A stretch of 64,000 nucleotides of DNA. Source: Nonlabens sp. YIK11 (lineage in GTDB: Bacteria; Bacteroidota; Bacteroidia; Flavobacteriales; Flavobacteriaceae). Below are positions 8,665 through 16,373 of the stretch, in pieces; positions within the stretch are counted from its first letter, which is position 1, and each line of letters begins with the position of its first letter. The DNA is taken from the NCBI RefSeq assembly GCF_001413925.1, contig NZ_LBMJ01000001.1:1054001-1118000 (forward strand), given 5' to 3'. A model generated the notes under the pieces. That model saw only the letters and a program-made list of their open reading frames with translations, did no database searches and was not told where the DNA came from. The position numbers were made by a program, and so were the translations under genes.

Positions 8665-9171
8665 ATGAAATTAGCAGAAGGCAAAAATAAATTTATACAA
8701 GCTTGGGGATCTCTGGCCAGTCAATGGGGAATCTCAAAGTCCATGGCACAGATCCATGCATTGCTGTTGTCCTCGCCTAATGGCTTAAGCGCTGAAGAGA
8801 TCATGGAGCAGGTACAGTTGTCTCGTGGTAATGTAAATACTAATGTACGGGAATTGATTAACTGGAGACTGGTGCGTAAAGAAACAGTATTAGGCGAGCG
8901 CAAAGAGTTTTTTATAGCAGACCATGACGTTTATTCTATCGCACAACATATAATGGAAGAGCGTCGCAGACGTGAGATTGAACCGGTAAGATTGCTGCTT
9001 AATGAATTGAAAAATTCACAGTTAGATGGGAATGAGGAAGATGTCAAACACTTTCAAGAAATCCTTTCTGATTTATCGGACTTTGTTAGCCAAATGGAAA
9101 ATTTGATGAACCTAGCTACTAAAATCAATAACAACAATTACTTAAAGAAAATGATCAAGGCTATAAGCTAG
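8665..9171 (+). CDS. GbsR/MarR-family transcriptional regulator
   Basis: A 168-residue winged-helix protein. The N-terminal helix FIQAWGSLASQWGISKSMAQIHALLL and the recognition segment LSRGNVNTNVRELINWRLVRKE (about 53-74) are typical of GbsR-like regulators (PadR/MarR superfamily). These control osmoprotectant or membrane-function operons in other bacteria. The C-terminal half is helical and could form the dimer. It heads a run of three small membrane-protein genes on the same strand and is probably their local regulator. The inverted repeat at 9191-9210 between it and the first membrane gene is a candidate operator or attenuator. Confidence 0.85.
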   Translation: MKLAEGKNKFIQAWGSLASQWGISKSMAQIHALLLSSPNGLSAEEIMEQVQLSRGNVNTNVRELINWRLVRKETVLGERKEFFIADHDVYSIAQHIMEERRRREIEPVRLLLNELKNSQLDGNEEDVKHFQEILSDLSDFVSQMENLMNLATKINNNNYLKKMIKAIS

Positions 9172-9190
9172 TCTTTTTATTTCAAACAAG

Positions 9191-9210
9191 CTTTCAGTTT
9201 TTACTGAAAG
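9191..9210 (+). promoter_or_regulatory. Inverted repeat (8-bp stem) before small membrane genes
   Basis: CTTTCAGT, a TTTT loop and ACTGAAAG form a perfect 8-bp stem 17 bases upstream of the ATG at 9228. No T-tract follows it on the + strand, so a terminator is unlikely. Operator for the adjacent regulator, or a leader hairpin, are the alternatives. Confidence 0.4.
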
Positions 9211-9227
9211 TTCTAAAACTAAAAACA

Positions 9228-9575
9228 ATGTATAATCTGGTTGCCTATGCCATTTACACCACTGTCGTCCTGACGATCATCCTGCGAGTGGGTCATATTT
9301 GCTACATCAATGGAAAGGTTTATGTAAGACGATTGATTCCAGAGGATCCTGCATTGAGTGATAGGATCAATGACATCCTACTTGTTGGATATTATCTGCT
9401 CAACATAGGTTATGGGATTTACGGTATTTCCACCTGGGAAAGTGTGACCACACTAGTACAAGTTGCATCAACAGTCACGGCTCATCTCGCCGCCATTACC
9501 TTAATACTGGCCCTTATACACTATGTTAATATGATGATGATCAACCTTATTTATAAATCCAAATCTAAAATCTAA
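9228..9575 (+). CDS. Small membrane protein, paralogue of the next gene
   Basis: A 115-residue protein with three predicted membrane segments (about 4-24, 48-70, 78-104) and a basic tail. I do not recognise a named family. Its segment NGKVYV...INDILLVGYYLLNIGYGIY aligns by eye with NGKIFM...TNKLFEVGFYLLNLGFGLY in the following gene, so the two are diverged tandem duplicates. They sit downstream of a GbsR-like regulator and may be a two-component membrane complex. Confidence 0.75.
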   Translation: MYNLVAYAIYTTVVLTIILRVGHICYINGKVYVRRLIPEDPALSDRINDILLVGYYLLNIGYGIYGISTWESVTTLVQVASTVTAHLAAITLILALIHYVNMMMINLIYKSKSKI

Positions 9576-9579
9576 TCTT

Positions 9580-9993
9580 ATGGAAACTTCAAAAATTCTA
9601 ATTGGTTATCTAGTATATGTTCCACTCATCATTGGGATGACGTTCTTTGTATCGCGAACCTTATTCAAGAACGGCAAGATCTTCATGCTGGATATTTTTC
9701 AAGGGCAACAAGAAATTGCGCATTCTACCAACAAACTTTTTGAGGTAGGTTTCTATCTCCTCAATCTAGGTTTTGGCTTGTACATACTAGAGATCAATTC
9801 GTATGGATTTGATGAAACCTATCAAAGCCTAGTAGAAATCTTAAGCGGTAAAATAGGTGGTTTTTCTATCTACTTAGGCTTTATGCTGTTCTTGAATTTG
9901 ATACTGTTTTTTAGAGGTCGTAGGAAGAGCAAAGAAGCTGAGCAGCGTAGGGTAGAGAAAAGGACTGTTCTAGAAAATCCAAATAAAAACTAA
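9580..9993 (+). CDS. Small membrane protein, paralogue of the previous gene
   Basis: A 137-residue protein with three membrane segments and a highly charged C-terminal tail (RGRRKSKEAEQRR...), likely cytoplasmic. It shares the NGK-x8-to-30-YLLNxGxGxY core with the gene four bases upstream and lies in the same operon. Function is unknown. Confidence 0.75.
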   Translation: METSKILIGYLVYVPLIIGMTFFVSRTLFKNGKIFMLDIFQGQQEIAHSTNKLFEVGFYLLNLGFGLYILEINSYGFDETYQSLVEILSGKIGGFSIYLGFMLFLNLILFFRGRRKSKEAEQRRVEKRTVLENPNKN

Positions 9994-10003
9994 CCATTGT
10001 AAG

Positions 10004-10351
10004 ATGAAAACAGCGTACAGAATAAATCTAATAGTTCTAATCATTAATTGTTGTCTAGCCATAGAACTGCCAACCGCCATGCTGTTCATGATTGTACTAG
10101 GTTGCGTTCAAATAATTTCTAGCGTTTGGTTAACCACCCGATGGAGAGAAACTAGCCCTACGGTTAGAAAGCTGAATATTTACCATCTTGTTGCTGCAAT
10201 AACATTACTTGTGGCTTTCTTTTTAGTACTGTTCCGCCAACTCAATTTAGAGTATGACACATCCAGGTATGTGTTTATAATACTTATTGTCCTAGCAGGT
10301 ATTCTCGCTTTTCTGTTTACAGGAGTATTATATAAGGCGTCCAGAGAATAG
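10004..10351 (+). CDS. Small four-TM membrane protein
   Basis: A 115-residue protein made of four hydrophobic segments with short loops. It follows the two paralogous membrane proteins by ten bases and is probably the last gene of that operon. No family is recognised, and it does not share the YLLN motif of its neighbours. Confidence 0.7.
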   Translation: MKTAYRINLIVLIINCCLAIELPTAMLFMIVLGCVQIISSVWLTTRWRETSPTVRKLNIYHLVAAITLLVAFFLVLFRQLNLEYDTSRYVFIILIVLAGILAFLFTGVLYKASRE

Positions 10352-10377
10352 TATTTACTCATATTAAATTTTCAACT

Positions 10378-11268
10378 ATGAAAAAAATAATTATCGCAGG
10401 TGGCACAGGATTCCTAGGAAATGCCTTGAAAGCTTATTTTCAAAACCAGAACATCCAAATCATATCGCTTTCGCGAAAGCGAACTCCAGACACCACTTAC
10501 TGGAACGGTTCTGAGCTGGGCGAGTGGACAAAACATTTGGAAGATTCAGATGTATTGATCAACCTCGCGGGAAAATCGGTGGACTGTCGATACAATGACA
10601 CCAATAGAAAAGCCATCCATGATTCAAGAATTTACAGCACGCGAGTGCTCAATCTGGCAATGCAACAGGCAATTAGCAAACCCAAGGTTTTCCTCAACGC
10701 AAGTACGGCCACTATCTATGCACACTCAGAAACCCAAATTAATACAGAAGAAAACGGGACTCTAGGTGATGATTTCTCTACAGGAATCGCCAAAGCCTGG
10801 GAAAAGGAATTCTTTTCTGTCCAGCTGGATGGCGTACGAAAGGTAGCCATGCGTACTTCAATAGTTTTAGGCAATGATGGCGGCGCATTCCCAATGCTTA
10901 AAAAGACTACCAAATTAGGGATGGGCGGTAAACAAGGTCGCGGCAATCAGTTCATAAGCTGGATTCATGTACAAGATTTCTGTCGTGCGGTAGATTTCCT
11001 GATACATGCTGATTTGGAAGGCGCCGTCAATGTCACAGCACCTAACCCTATGCAAAACGAGAATTTCATGAAATTATTAAGCCAGCAATTAAACGTTCCA
11101 TTCCGTATCGATCAACCTAAATGGCTCTTGGAAATAGGCGCAATCTTTATAGGTACAGAAACAGAGCTGTTATTGAAAAGCAGATACGTGTATCCGCAAC
11201 ATTTGATGAACTCTGGATTTACTTTTAAATATGATACTGTGGAATCATGTTTGAGCGACCTAGTTTAA
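10378..11268 (+). CDS. TIGR01777-family NAD(P)-dependent epimerase (SDR39U1-like)
   Basis: A 296-residue extended SDR. It begins with the Rossmann motif IAGGTGFLGNAL (6-17), followed by INLAGKSVD, STATIYA, SWIHVQDFC and VNVTAPNP, all diagnostic of the TIGR01777/YfcH family. The family is named epimerase but its substrate is unknown. Residues about 31-36 (SLSRKR) are encoded by a palindromic repeat copy, at a position where other members have a variable beta2 loop. It ends four bases inside the convergent M1 peptidase gene (shared TTAA). Confidence 0.9.
   Translation: MKKIIIAGGTGFLGNALKAYFQNQNIQIISLSRKRTPDTTYWNGSELGEWTKHLEDSDVLINLAGKSVDCRYNDTNRKAIHDSRIYSTRVLNLAMQQAISKPKVFLNASTATIYAHSETQINTEENGTLGDDFSTGIAKAWEKEFFSVQLDGVRKVAMRTSIVLGNDGGAFPMLKKTTKLGMGGKQGRGNQFISWIHVQDFCRAVDFLIHADLEGAVNVTAPNPMQNENFMKLLSQQLNVPFRIDQPKWLLEIGAIFIGTETELLLKSRYVYPQHLMNSGFTFKYDTVESCLSDLV
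10466..10481. repeat. Palindromic repeat copy 4 (perfect), in SDR39U1 gene
   Basis: Perfect core; codes for SLSRKR in the epimerase. Confidence 0.9.
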
Positions 11269-12914
11269 TGCGTAATCGCTTTAGAATTCACATAATAATC
11301 TTTATCAACACTAAATGTAAACTTTTTAACAGGTAATTGCATTTTCTGAAATTCTTGAGTCGGCTTTATGGTTCGGGTATTGCCATCTATTGTAATCTCA
11401 ACGGGCATTTCAAAACCGTTTACGACATTATTCCACCGGTAAGATAACTCGGTTCCATCAATAGTATATTCTAATTCTGGAATTCTCACATCTCGCAAAT
11501 ATTGATCAAAGACTTTACTTAGATCCATACCGCTTTGGTCAGATATATAGCTCTCTATTTGTTCTGTAGTCACCGTTCGGTGGTAGAATTCTTTGTTCAA
11601 GCCGCGCAAGATCTGTCGCCATTTTTCATCGTCATTTACCAGTTGGCGTATGGTGTGTAGCATATTGGCACCTTTATAATACATATCTCCAGATCCTTCA
11701 CTGTTGACGTTGTAAGTTCCTATAATAGGTGTCTTGTTGCCTATGCTGCGACGTGTGCCTATCACATAGGCTGCGCTGGCTTCTTTGCCATAATAATAGT
11801 CCAGGAATAAATTTTCCGAATATGCGGTAAAACTCTCGTGGATCCACATATCTGCAATGTCCTTGTTTGTAATATTGTTTGCGAACCATTCATGTCCAGC
11901 TTCATGAATGATGATAAAGTCAAACTTCATTCCCCAACCGGTACCAGATAGGTCGCGACCTAAATAACCATTCGCATATTGATTTCCGTAGGTGACCGAA
12001 CTCTGATGCTCCATTCCCAAATATGGAACCTCAACCAACTTAAAACTATCTTCATAAAACGGATACGGCCCAAACCAGTGTTCAAAGGCTTCCATCATTC
12101 TGGGAGCATCTGTAAATTGTTTTTTGGCTTTTTCGAGATTGTACGATAGTACATAATAGTTCATATCTAGATCACCTTTCTCGCCTTTGTAGGTTTCAGA
12201 AAAGTTGACATAGTCGCCTATATTGATGTTGACCCCATAATTATTGATGGGATTTTCAACTTTCCACGTGTAGGTGGTAGTGTCATCTTCCAGTGCTTCA
12301 ACCGATTCTAATCGACCGTTTGAGACATTCATCAAACCACTGGGTACATTGACGCTTATGGTCATTCCATTAGCCTCTTGGTACATGTGATCTTTATTAG
12401 GCCACCATACACTGGCACCCAATCCTTGACATGAAGAAGCAATAAAATGATTTCCATTTTTATCTTTTTCCCAAGAGATACCACCATCCCAAGGCGCATT
12501 TTTTGCCTCTCGCGGGTGACCTTCATAAAATACCTGAATGCTATCATTAGCTCCTATGACTTGCTCTTTCTCTAGGTTGATGAAATGAGCATTACCATCG
12601 TGGCGCACCTCTAGTTCCTGACCATCCTGCAACACTTTTGTAATGCGCATAGGTTCTTGAAGATCAATTTGCATTGTTTGATAAGGTTCCAGAACCTGGT
12701 AACTTATCGTATTGGATCCAGAGATAAATTTATCGTCTGGCGCTACTTTAATATCTAGATGATAATAGGTTAGTTCCCACCAAGCGCGTTCTGGAGTGAT
12801 GGAACCACGCAAGGTGTCCTGACGTGTAAATTGGGACTTATTGGTCAGTACCTGAGCTTCTGCAATAGTGATGCAACTCATGATCAATAATAAAAAGGCA
12901 ATTTGTTTCTTCAT
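11265..12914 (-). CDS. Secreted M1-family metallopeptidase
   Basis: A 549-residue aminopeptidase-type gluzincin. The signal peptide MKKQIAFLLLIMSCITIAEA is followed by an N-terminal beta-sandwich domain. The zinc site is HEAGH near residue 335, with the third ligand Glu 19 residues after the second His (HESFTAYSE). GMEHQS just before it is the GxMEN-like substrate loop. It lacks the large C-terminal HEAT domain of classical aminopeptidase N, as in many short Bacteroidota members. It is likely periplasmic or secreted and degrades peptides. Confidence 0.93.
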   Translation of the reverse strand: MKKQIAFLLLIMSCITIAEAQVLTNKSQFTRQDTLRGSITPERAWWELTYYHLDIKVAPDDKFISGSNTISYQVLEPYQTMQIDLQEPMRITKVLQDGQELEVRHDGNAHFINLEKEQVIGANDSIQVFYEGHPREAKNAPWDGGISWEKDKNGNHFIASSCQGLGASVWWPNKDHMYQEANGMTISVNVPSGLMNVSNGRLESVEALEDDTTTYTWKVENPINNYGVNINIGDYVNFSETYKGEKGDLDMNYYVLSYNLEKAKKQFTDAPRMMEAFEHWFGPYPFYEDSFKLVEVPYLGMEHQSSVTYGNQYANGYLGRDLSGTGWGMKFDFIIIHEAGHEWFANNITNKDIADMWIHESFTAYSENLFLDYYYGKEASAAYVIGTRRSIGNKTPIIGTYNVNSEGSGDMYYKGANMLHTIRQLVNDDEKWRQILRGLNKEFYHRTVTTEQIESYISDQSGMDLSKVFDQYLRDVRIPELEYTIDGTELSYRWNNVVNGFEMPVEITIDGNTRTIKPTQEFQKMQLPVKKFTFSVDKDYYVNSKAITH

Positions 12915-13001
12915 TTTTTTGGATACTAAAAGCTTATTCTGGATGGATGTGGAATGACTATCATTTATTGATTAACCTGAAACTCTCATTTGAGAACAGC
13001 C

Positions 13002-14027
13002 TTATTCTTTAGATTTCATGGCGCCGTAGGCATCGCTAACTGTTTTTTGGGCCAGTTTGTCCTGTGGCGTGAATGTTTTTTCAAAGCCGCGTCTGCCATA
13101 TTCTGAATGGTGTTTCCATAAAAAGCCGCCAGCAAACCAGTCCTGTTTCCAGACCAGATCGTATTGAGCCTGCAACAAATGCTTTTGCGCTTCTTCATTA
13201 GATTCTCTGGTTTCATCAGCGGTTAGCCATGGTTCCTTGCCGGCATAATCTGCACTGACATATCCATATTCTGCAAACAGGATTTTTTTATCATGCTTTC
13301 GCGAAAGCGAACTCAATTCAACCATCCATTTCCTCCAACCTTCCATGGCAGATGAAATATCTGGAGTTTTTTGGTCGCTTATCGGGAAATAGGCATCAAC
13401 GCCTATGTAATCCATTTGATCCCAAAAAGGAACGTTCTTATAGCTGTCCCAATTCCCGGCATAAGTCAGTTTACCTTTGTAGATGGCTTGTATTTTCTGA
13501 ATCAATCGGTTCCAAAATTCGGGTCTCGCAGCTACAAAAGACTCCAGTTCAGTCCCGATGCAGAACATGGCGGCGTTTGTATTTTGGGCCACTTGAGCAT
13601 AGTCCAGAATGAATTTCTCATAGGTCACCTCGAGAGTATCCCATCTGGAATCGTCTGGCATGTCTATCGTACCGGTATAGATACCGCGGCCTATCCATAT
13701 TTGAGGTTTGAGCATAACTTTCAACCCTTTGGATTGAAAAGTTTCAATGGTGGCTGTGGTGCCATCGACACGCTCGCCCCACCATTGCCGTTCACTGTTA
13801 TGAATCACGGCAGGATTCTCAAGATCCCGCATGAATCCGTAAGGATGCACCGCGACATAGTTGGCGTTGTAATTGAGTAAAGGTTGTACGATCTCTTCAG
13901 TAATGGCATTCCTTGTGGCCACAAAAGAGACACCTCTAATTAATTTTGGCGCGGCAGGTGGTTCAGTTTGAGCGTTGCAGGCACTAAGTAAAATGCCTAA
14001 AAAGCAAAGCGATAGGAGTTTATTCAT
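13002..14027 (-). CDS. GH113-like glycoside hydrolase lipoprotein
   Basis: The 341-residue protein has lipobox LSAC (MNKLLSLCFLGILLSAC) and a TIM-barrel of the GH113/GTA-like type. The sequence reads RGVSFVA...NYVAVHPYGF...LKPQIW, then CIGTELESF (presumed acid/base Glu) and FAEYGYVS (presumed nucleophile Glu). GH113 enzymes are beta-mannanases, but flavobacterial relatives are varied, so substrate is left open. About residue 245 the sequence SLSRKH is encoded by a palindromic repeat copy with one mismatch. No SusC/D pair is adjacent. Confidence 0.85.
   Translation of the reverse strand: MNKLLSLCFLGILLSACNAQTEPPAAPKLIRGVSFVATRNAITEEIVQPLLNYNANYVAVHPYGFMRDLENPAVIHNSERQWWGERVDGTTATIETFQSKGLKVMLKPQIWIGRGIYTGTIDMPDDSRWDTLEVTYEKFILDYAQVAQNTNAAMFCIGTELESFVAARPEFWNRLIQKIQAIYKGKLTYAGNWDSYKNVPFWDQMDYIGVDAYFPISDQKTPDISSAMEGWRKWMVELSSLSRKHDKKILFAEYGYVSADYAGKEPWLTADETRESNEEAQKHLLQAQYDLVWKQDWFAGGFLWKHHSEYGRRGFEKTFTPQDKLAQKTVSDAYGAMKSKE
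13294..13309. repeat. Palindromic repeat copy 5 (one mismatch), in GH113-like gene
   Basis: First base is T instead of C; codes for SLSRKH. Confidence 0.85.
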
Positions 14028-14089
14028 AAGGTAACATCGTCATTTTAATAGGCTTGCTACTAATGGCTTTAAAATTACTCCATAAACCA

Positions 14090-14806
14090 CTACTTACCGT
14101 TCAAAGCCCAGTCATAATTCATGAATTGCACGACAAACCCATCAGGTATCATGTCTTCACGGTAGCGATTCAGGTATTCTATCAAGGTCTGATTTTTAGT
14201 GAAATCTGCATTGTACCAGTCAAAAATCTTGGAAGCATAGACCTTTTTTTCATGCATGTCTAGTTTTACCAGATTGGGATTGTTTATAGCGGCCTTGGTC
14301 GTTTTTTTGAGCATGAACTCTACATTTTCTGCTGTGTAGGGTTTCATGGATAATGGCGGGCAACTTACCGCACCACAAACCAGCGCAAAATGTAGGCGCT
14401 CGTCTGGGAATCTTTTCAACAATATTTCCTTCTCCAATTGATTCAAGGAAACCTTCTGGCTTCCTAATGTGTAAACTTTTTCATCAAAAAAGTTGTCCTT
14501 ATCCATAACCGATTTGATGGGATAATGGTCCACCACACCTTTGATGACAAATAAATTATAGGCGTTGATTAATAACGCTTTACTTTCATTGTTGGTCAAT
14601 TGATCCAGCTCGATCTTTTCCAATGATTTTAAGGCCAAATCCAGATTCTGCGGATTCTTTTTGATCGCCGCATAGTTCACATTGCCATTGGCTACCTGGT
14701 TATTGAGCAGTTCTTTTGTGGCTGTGGAGAAGGTGGATAGTTGCGCTTTCGCGAAAGCGAAACTCCCCAAAATCATCAATACCAATATTCTAATTCTTAA
14801 ACTCAT
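14090..14806 (-). CDS. DUF547 secreted protein (second copy)
   Basis: The start at 14806 gives MSLRIRILVLMILGSFAFAKAQ, a signal peptide; an upstream ATG at 14935 would add 43 non-family residues and is rejected. The body is DUF547 (INAYNLFVIKGVVDHYPIKSV, LHFALVCGAVSCPPL with the paired Cys, and a C-terminal NYDWALN). It is a paralogue of the DUF547 lipoprotein at 6321-7100 but is a soluble export rather than a lipoprotein. The FAFAKA of its cleavage site is encoded exactly by the palindromic repeat at 14744-14759. Confidence 0.87.
   Translation of the reverse strand: MSLRIRILVLMILGSFAFAKAQLSTFSTATKELLNNQVANGNVNYAAIKKNPQNLDLALKSLEKIELDQLTNNESKALLINAYNLFVIKGVVDHYPIKSVMDKDNFFDEKVYTLGSQKVSLNQLEKEILLKRFPDERLHFALVCGAVSCPPLSMKPYTAENVEFMLKKTTKAAINNPNLVKLDMHEKKVYASKIFDWYNADFTKNQTLIEYLNRYREDMIPDGFVVQFMNYDWALNGK
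14744..14759. repeat. Palindromic repeat copy 6 (perfect), in DUF547 signal peptide
   Basis: Perfect core; codes for FAFAKA of the signal-peptide cleavage site. Confidence 0.9.
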
Positions 14807-14945
14807 AAATTGATTGTTACACGCTGTTGCGCCTAAGTAATTTACAACAATCAAGCCATTTACTACGACGCTAAAATTCAGGAAAAATGAACCCGAATCA
14901 CGGAAGTATGTAACATGACTTCCGGCTAGTTTCATCGTGATTTAT

Positions 14946-14963
14946 TGTAGCTTTAATGCTACA
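14946..14963. promoter_or_regulatory. Short inverted repeat in divergent promoter region
   Basis: TGTAGC and GCTACA flank TTTAAT, a perfect 6-bp dyad 26 bases upstream of the FAD oxidoreductase gene. It could be an operator. The evidence is only the symmetry and position. Confidence 0.25.
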
Positions 14964-14989
14964 TTGTTGAATCAAAACCAAAGTAAGGT

Positions 14990-16291
14990 ATGGAGCACGT
15001 TGTTATCATAGGAAATGGGATCGCAGGAATCACGCTGGCTAGACATGTGCGCAAGTTTTCTGACAAACGCATCACGGTCATATCTGCCGAGACGGATTAC
15101 TTCTTCTCACGTACGGCCTTGATGTACGTGTACATGGGACACATGAAGTTTGAGCACACGCAGCCGTATGAGAACTGGTTCTGGGAAAAGAATAGAATCG
15201 AACTCAAGCGTGATTATGTAAAACACGTTCATACCGATACTAAAATATTGTCGCTGGAATCTGGCGAGCAGTTTCCTTATGAAAAACTGGTCATCGCAAC
15301 GGGTAGCGTTCCTAATAAATTTGGTTGGAAAGGTGAAGATTTGCATGGCGTTCAAGGCCTTGTTACTCGCAATGATCTGGAACTACTGGAAGTAAATGCA
15401 CCCAATAACGATGTATGTAAAAGGGCCGTCATCATAGGTGGTGGACTCATAGGCGTGGAGCTTGCAGAAATGCTTCATACCAGGAAAATTCCAGTGACTT
15501 TCCTAGTAAGGGAAAAGGCTTTCTGGAGTGGTGTTCTACCTATGCCAGATGCTACCATGATCTCTGATCACATTTTGTCACACCATATTGATCTGCGCCA
15601 TGAAGAGGAACTGGATGAGATCATAGGCGATGAAAATGGTCGCGTGAAAGCCATAAAGACAAAAACAGGAAAAACTATCGACTGTAACCTAGTGGGTCTT
15701 TGTGCTGGTGTGAAGCCACAAATAGGTTTTCTAGCTTCCAGCGGCATTGACACAGATAGAGGTGTCTTGGTGGATCGCTTACTACAAACCAATGTTCCCG
15801 ATGTGTACGCGATAGGTGATTGTGCCCAGCAACGCGAGCCGGTAGGTGAGCGCAAACCGGTAGAAGCGGTATGGTACACCGGTCGCATGATGGGAGAAAC
15901 CCTGGCTCAAACCATATGCGGCGATCCTACACCATGGAATCCCGGACACTGGTTCAATAGTGCCAAGTTTATGGATATTGAATATCAAACCTACGGCTGG
16001 GTATGGAGCAAACCAAAGGAAGGTCACGAGCACTACCACTGGCAGGACGAAAAAAATGAACGCGCCATCACCATAGAATATGATGTAGCTTCAAGAGTAT
16101 TTATCGGGATCAACACCTTTGGCATTAGAATGAAGCACGAGGTTTTTGACCAGTGGCTTACAGAGAAACAGTCTGTAGATCACGTGGTAAAGCATCTATC
16201 TAAATCCTGCTTCAATCCAGAGTTCTATAAAAAACCATTTGAAACCATCAAAAAGGATTTTGCAACATCTCAAAAAACGGTAGAAGCTTAG
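14990..16291 (+). CDS. NAD(P)/FAD-dependent oxidoreductase
   Basis: A 433-residue pyridine-nucleotide disulfide-oxidoreductase-fold protein. It shows the FAD site IIGNGIAGITLARH (6-19), the NAD(P) site IIGGGLIGVELAEM (about 146-159) and the second FAD contact VYAIGDCAQ (about 269-277). No CxxC redox pair is visible near the N-terminus, so it is not a thioredoxin reductase. It resembles NADH:rubredoxin/nitrite-reductase-type reductases. It is followed, 82 bases later, by a membrane polyferredoxin. The pair probably moves electrons from NAD(P)H through iron-sulfur clusters. Confidence 0.85.
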   Translation: MEHVVIIGNGIAGITLARHVRKFSDKRITVISAETDYFFSRTALMYVYMGHMKFEHTQPYENWFWEKNRIELKRDYVKHVHTDTKILSLESGEQFPYEKLVIATGSVPNKFGWKGEDLHGVQGLVTRNDLELLEVNAPNNDVCKRAVIIGGGLIGVELAEMLHTRKIPVTFLVREKAFWSGVLPMPDATMISDHILSHHIDLRHEEELDEIIGDENGRVKAIKTKTGKTIDCNLVGLCAGVKPQIGFLASSGIDTDRGVLVDRLLQTNVPDVYAIGDCAQQREPVGERKPVEAVWYTGRMMGETLAQTICGDPTPWNPGHWFNSAKFMDIEYQTYGWVWSKPKEGHEHYHWQDEKNERAITIEYDVASRVFIGINTFGIRMKHEVFDQWLTEKQSVDHVVKHLSKSCFNPEFYKKPFETIKKDFATSQKTVEA

Positions 16292-16373
16292 ATCACAATA
16301 ACGGTGAAGCTGTCACTGCCTTTTAGCATAAAACCATTGGTGTTTTACTAATCACACTTTATAAATATCATTT

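Noticed and set aside
9191..9210. Terminator between GbsR-like gene and membrane genes
   Set aside because: No T-tract follows the stem on either strand that would suit termination; kept only as a possible operator.
13371..13880. 169-codon + strand frame inside the GH113-like gene
   Set aside because: Antisense shadow of a well-conserved hydrolase; no start context or family motif.
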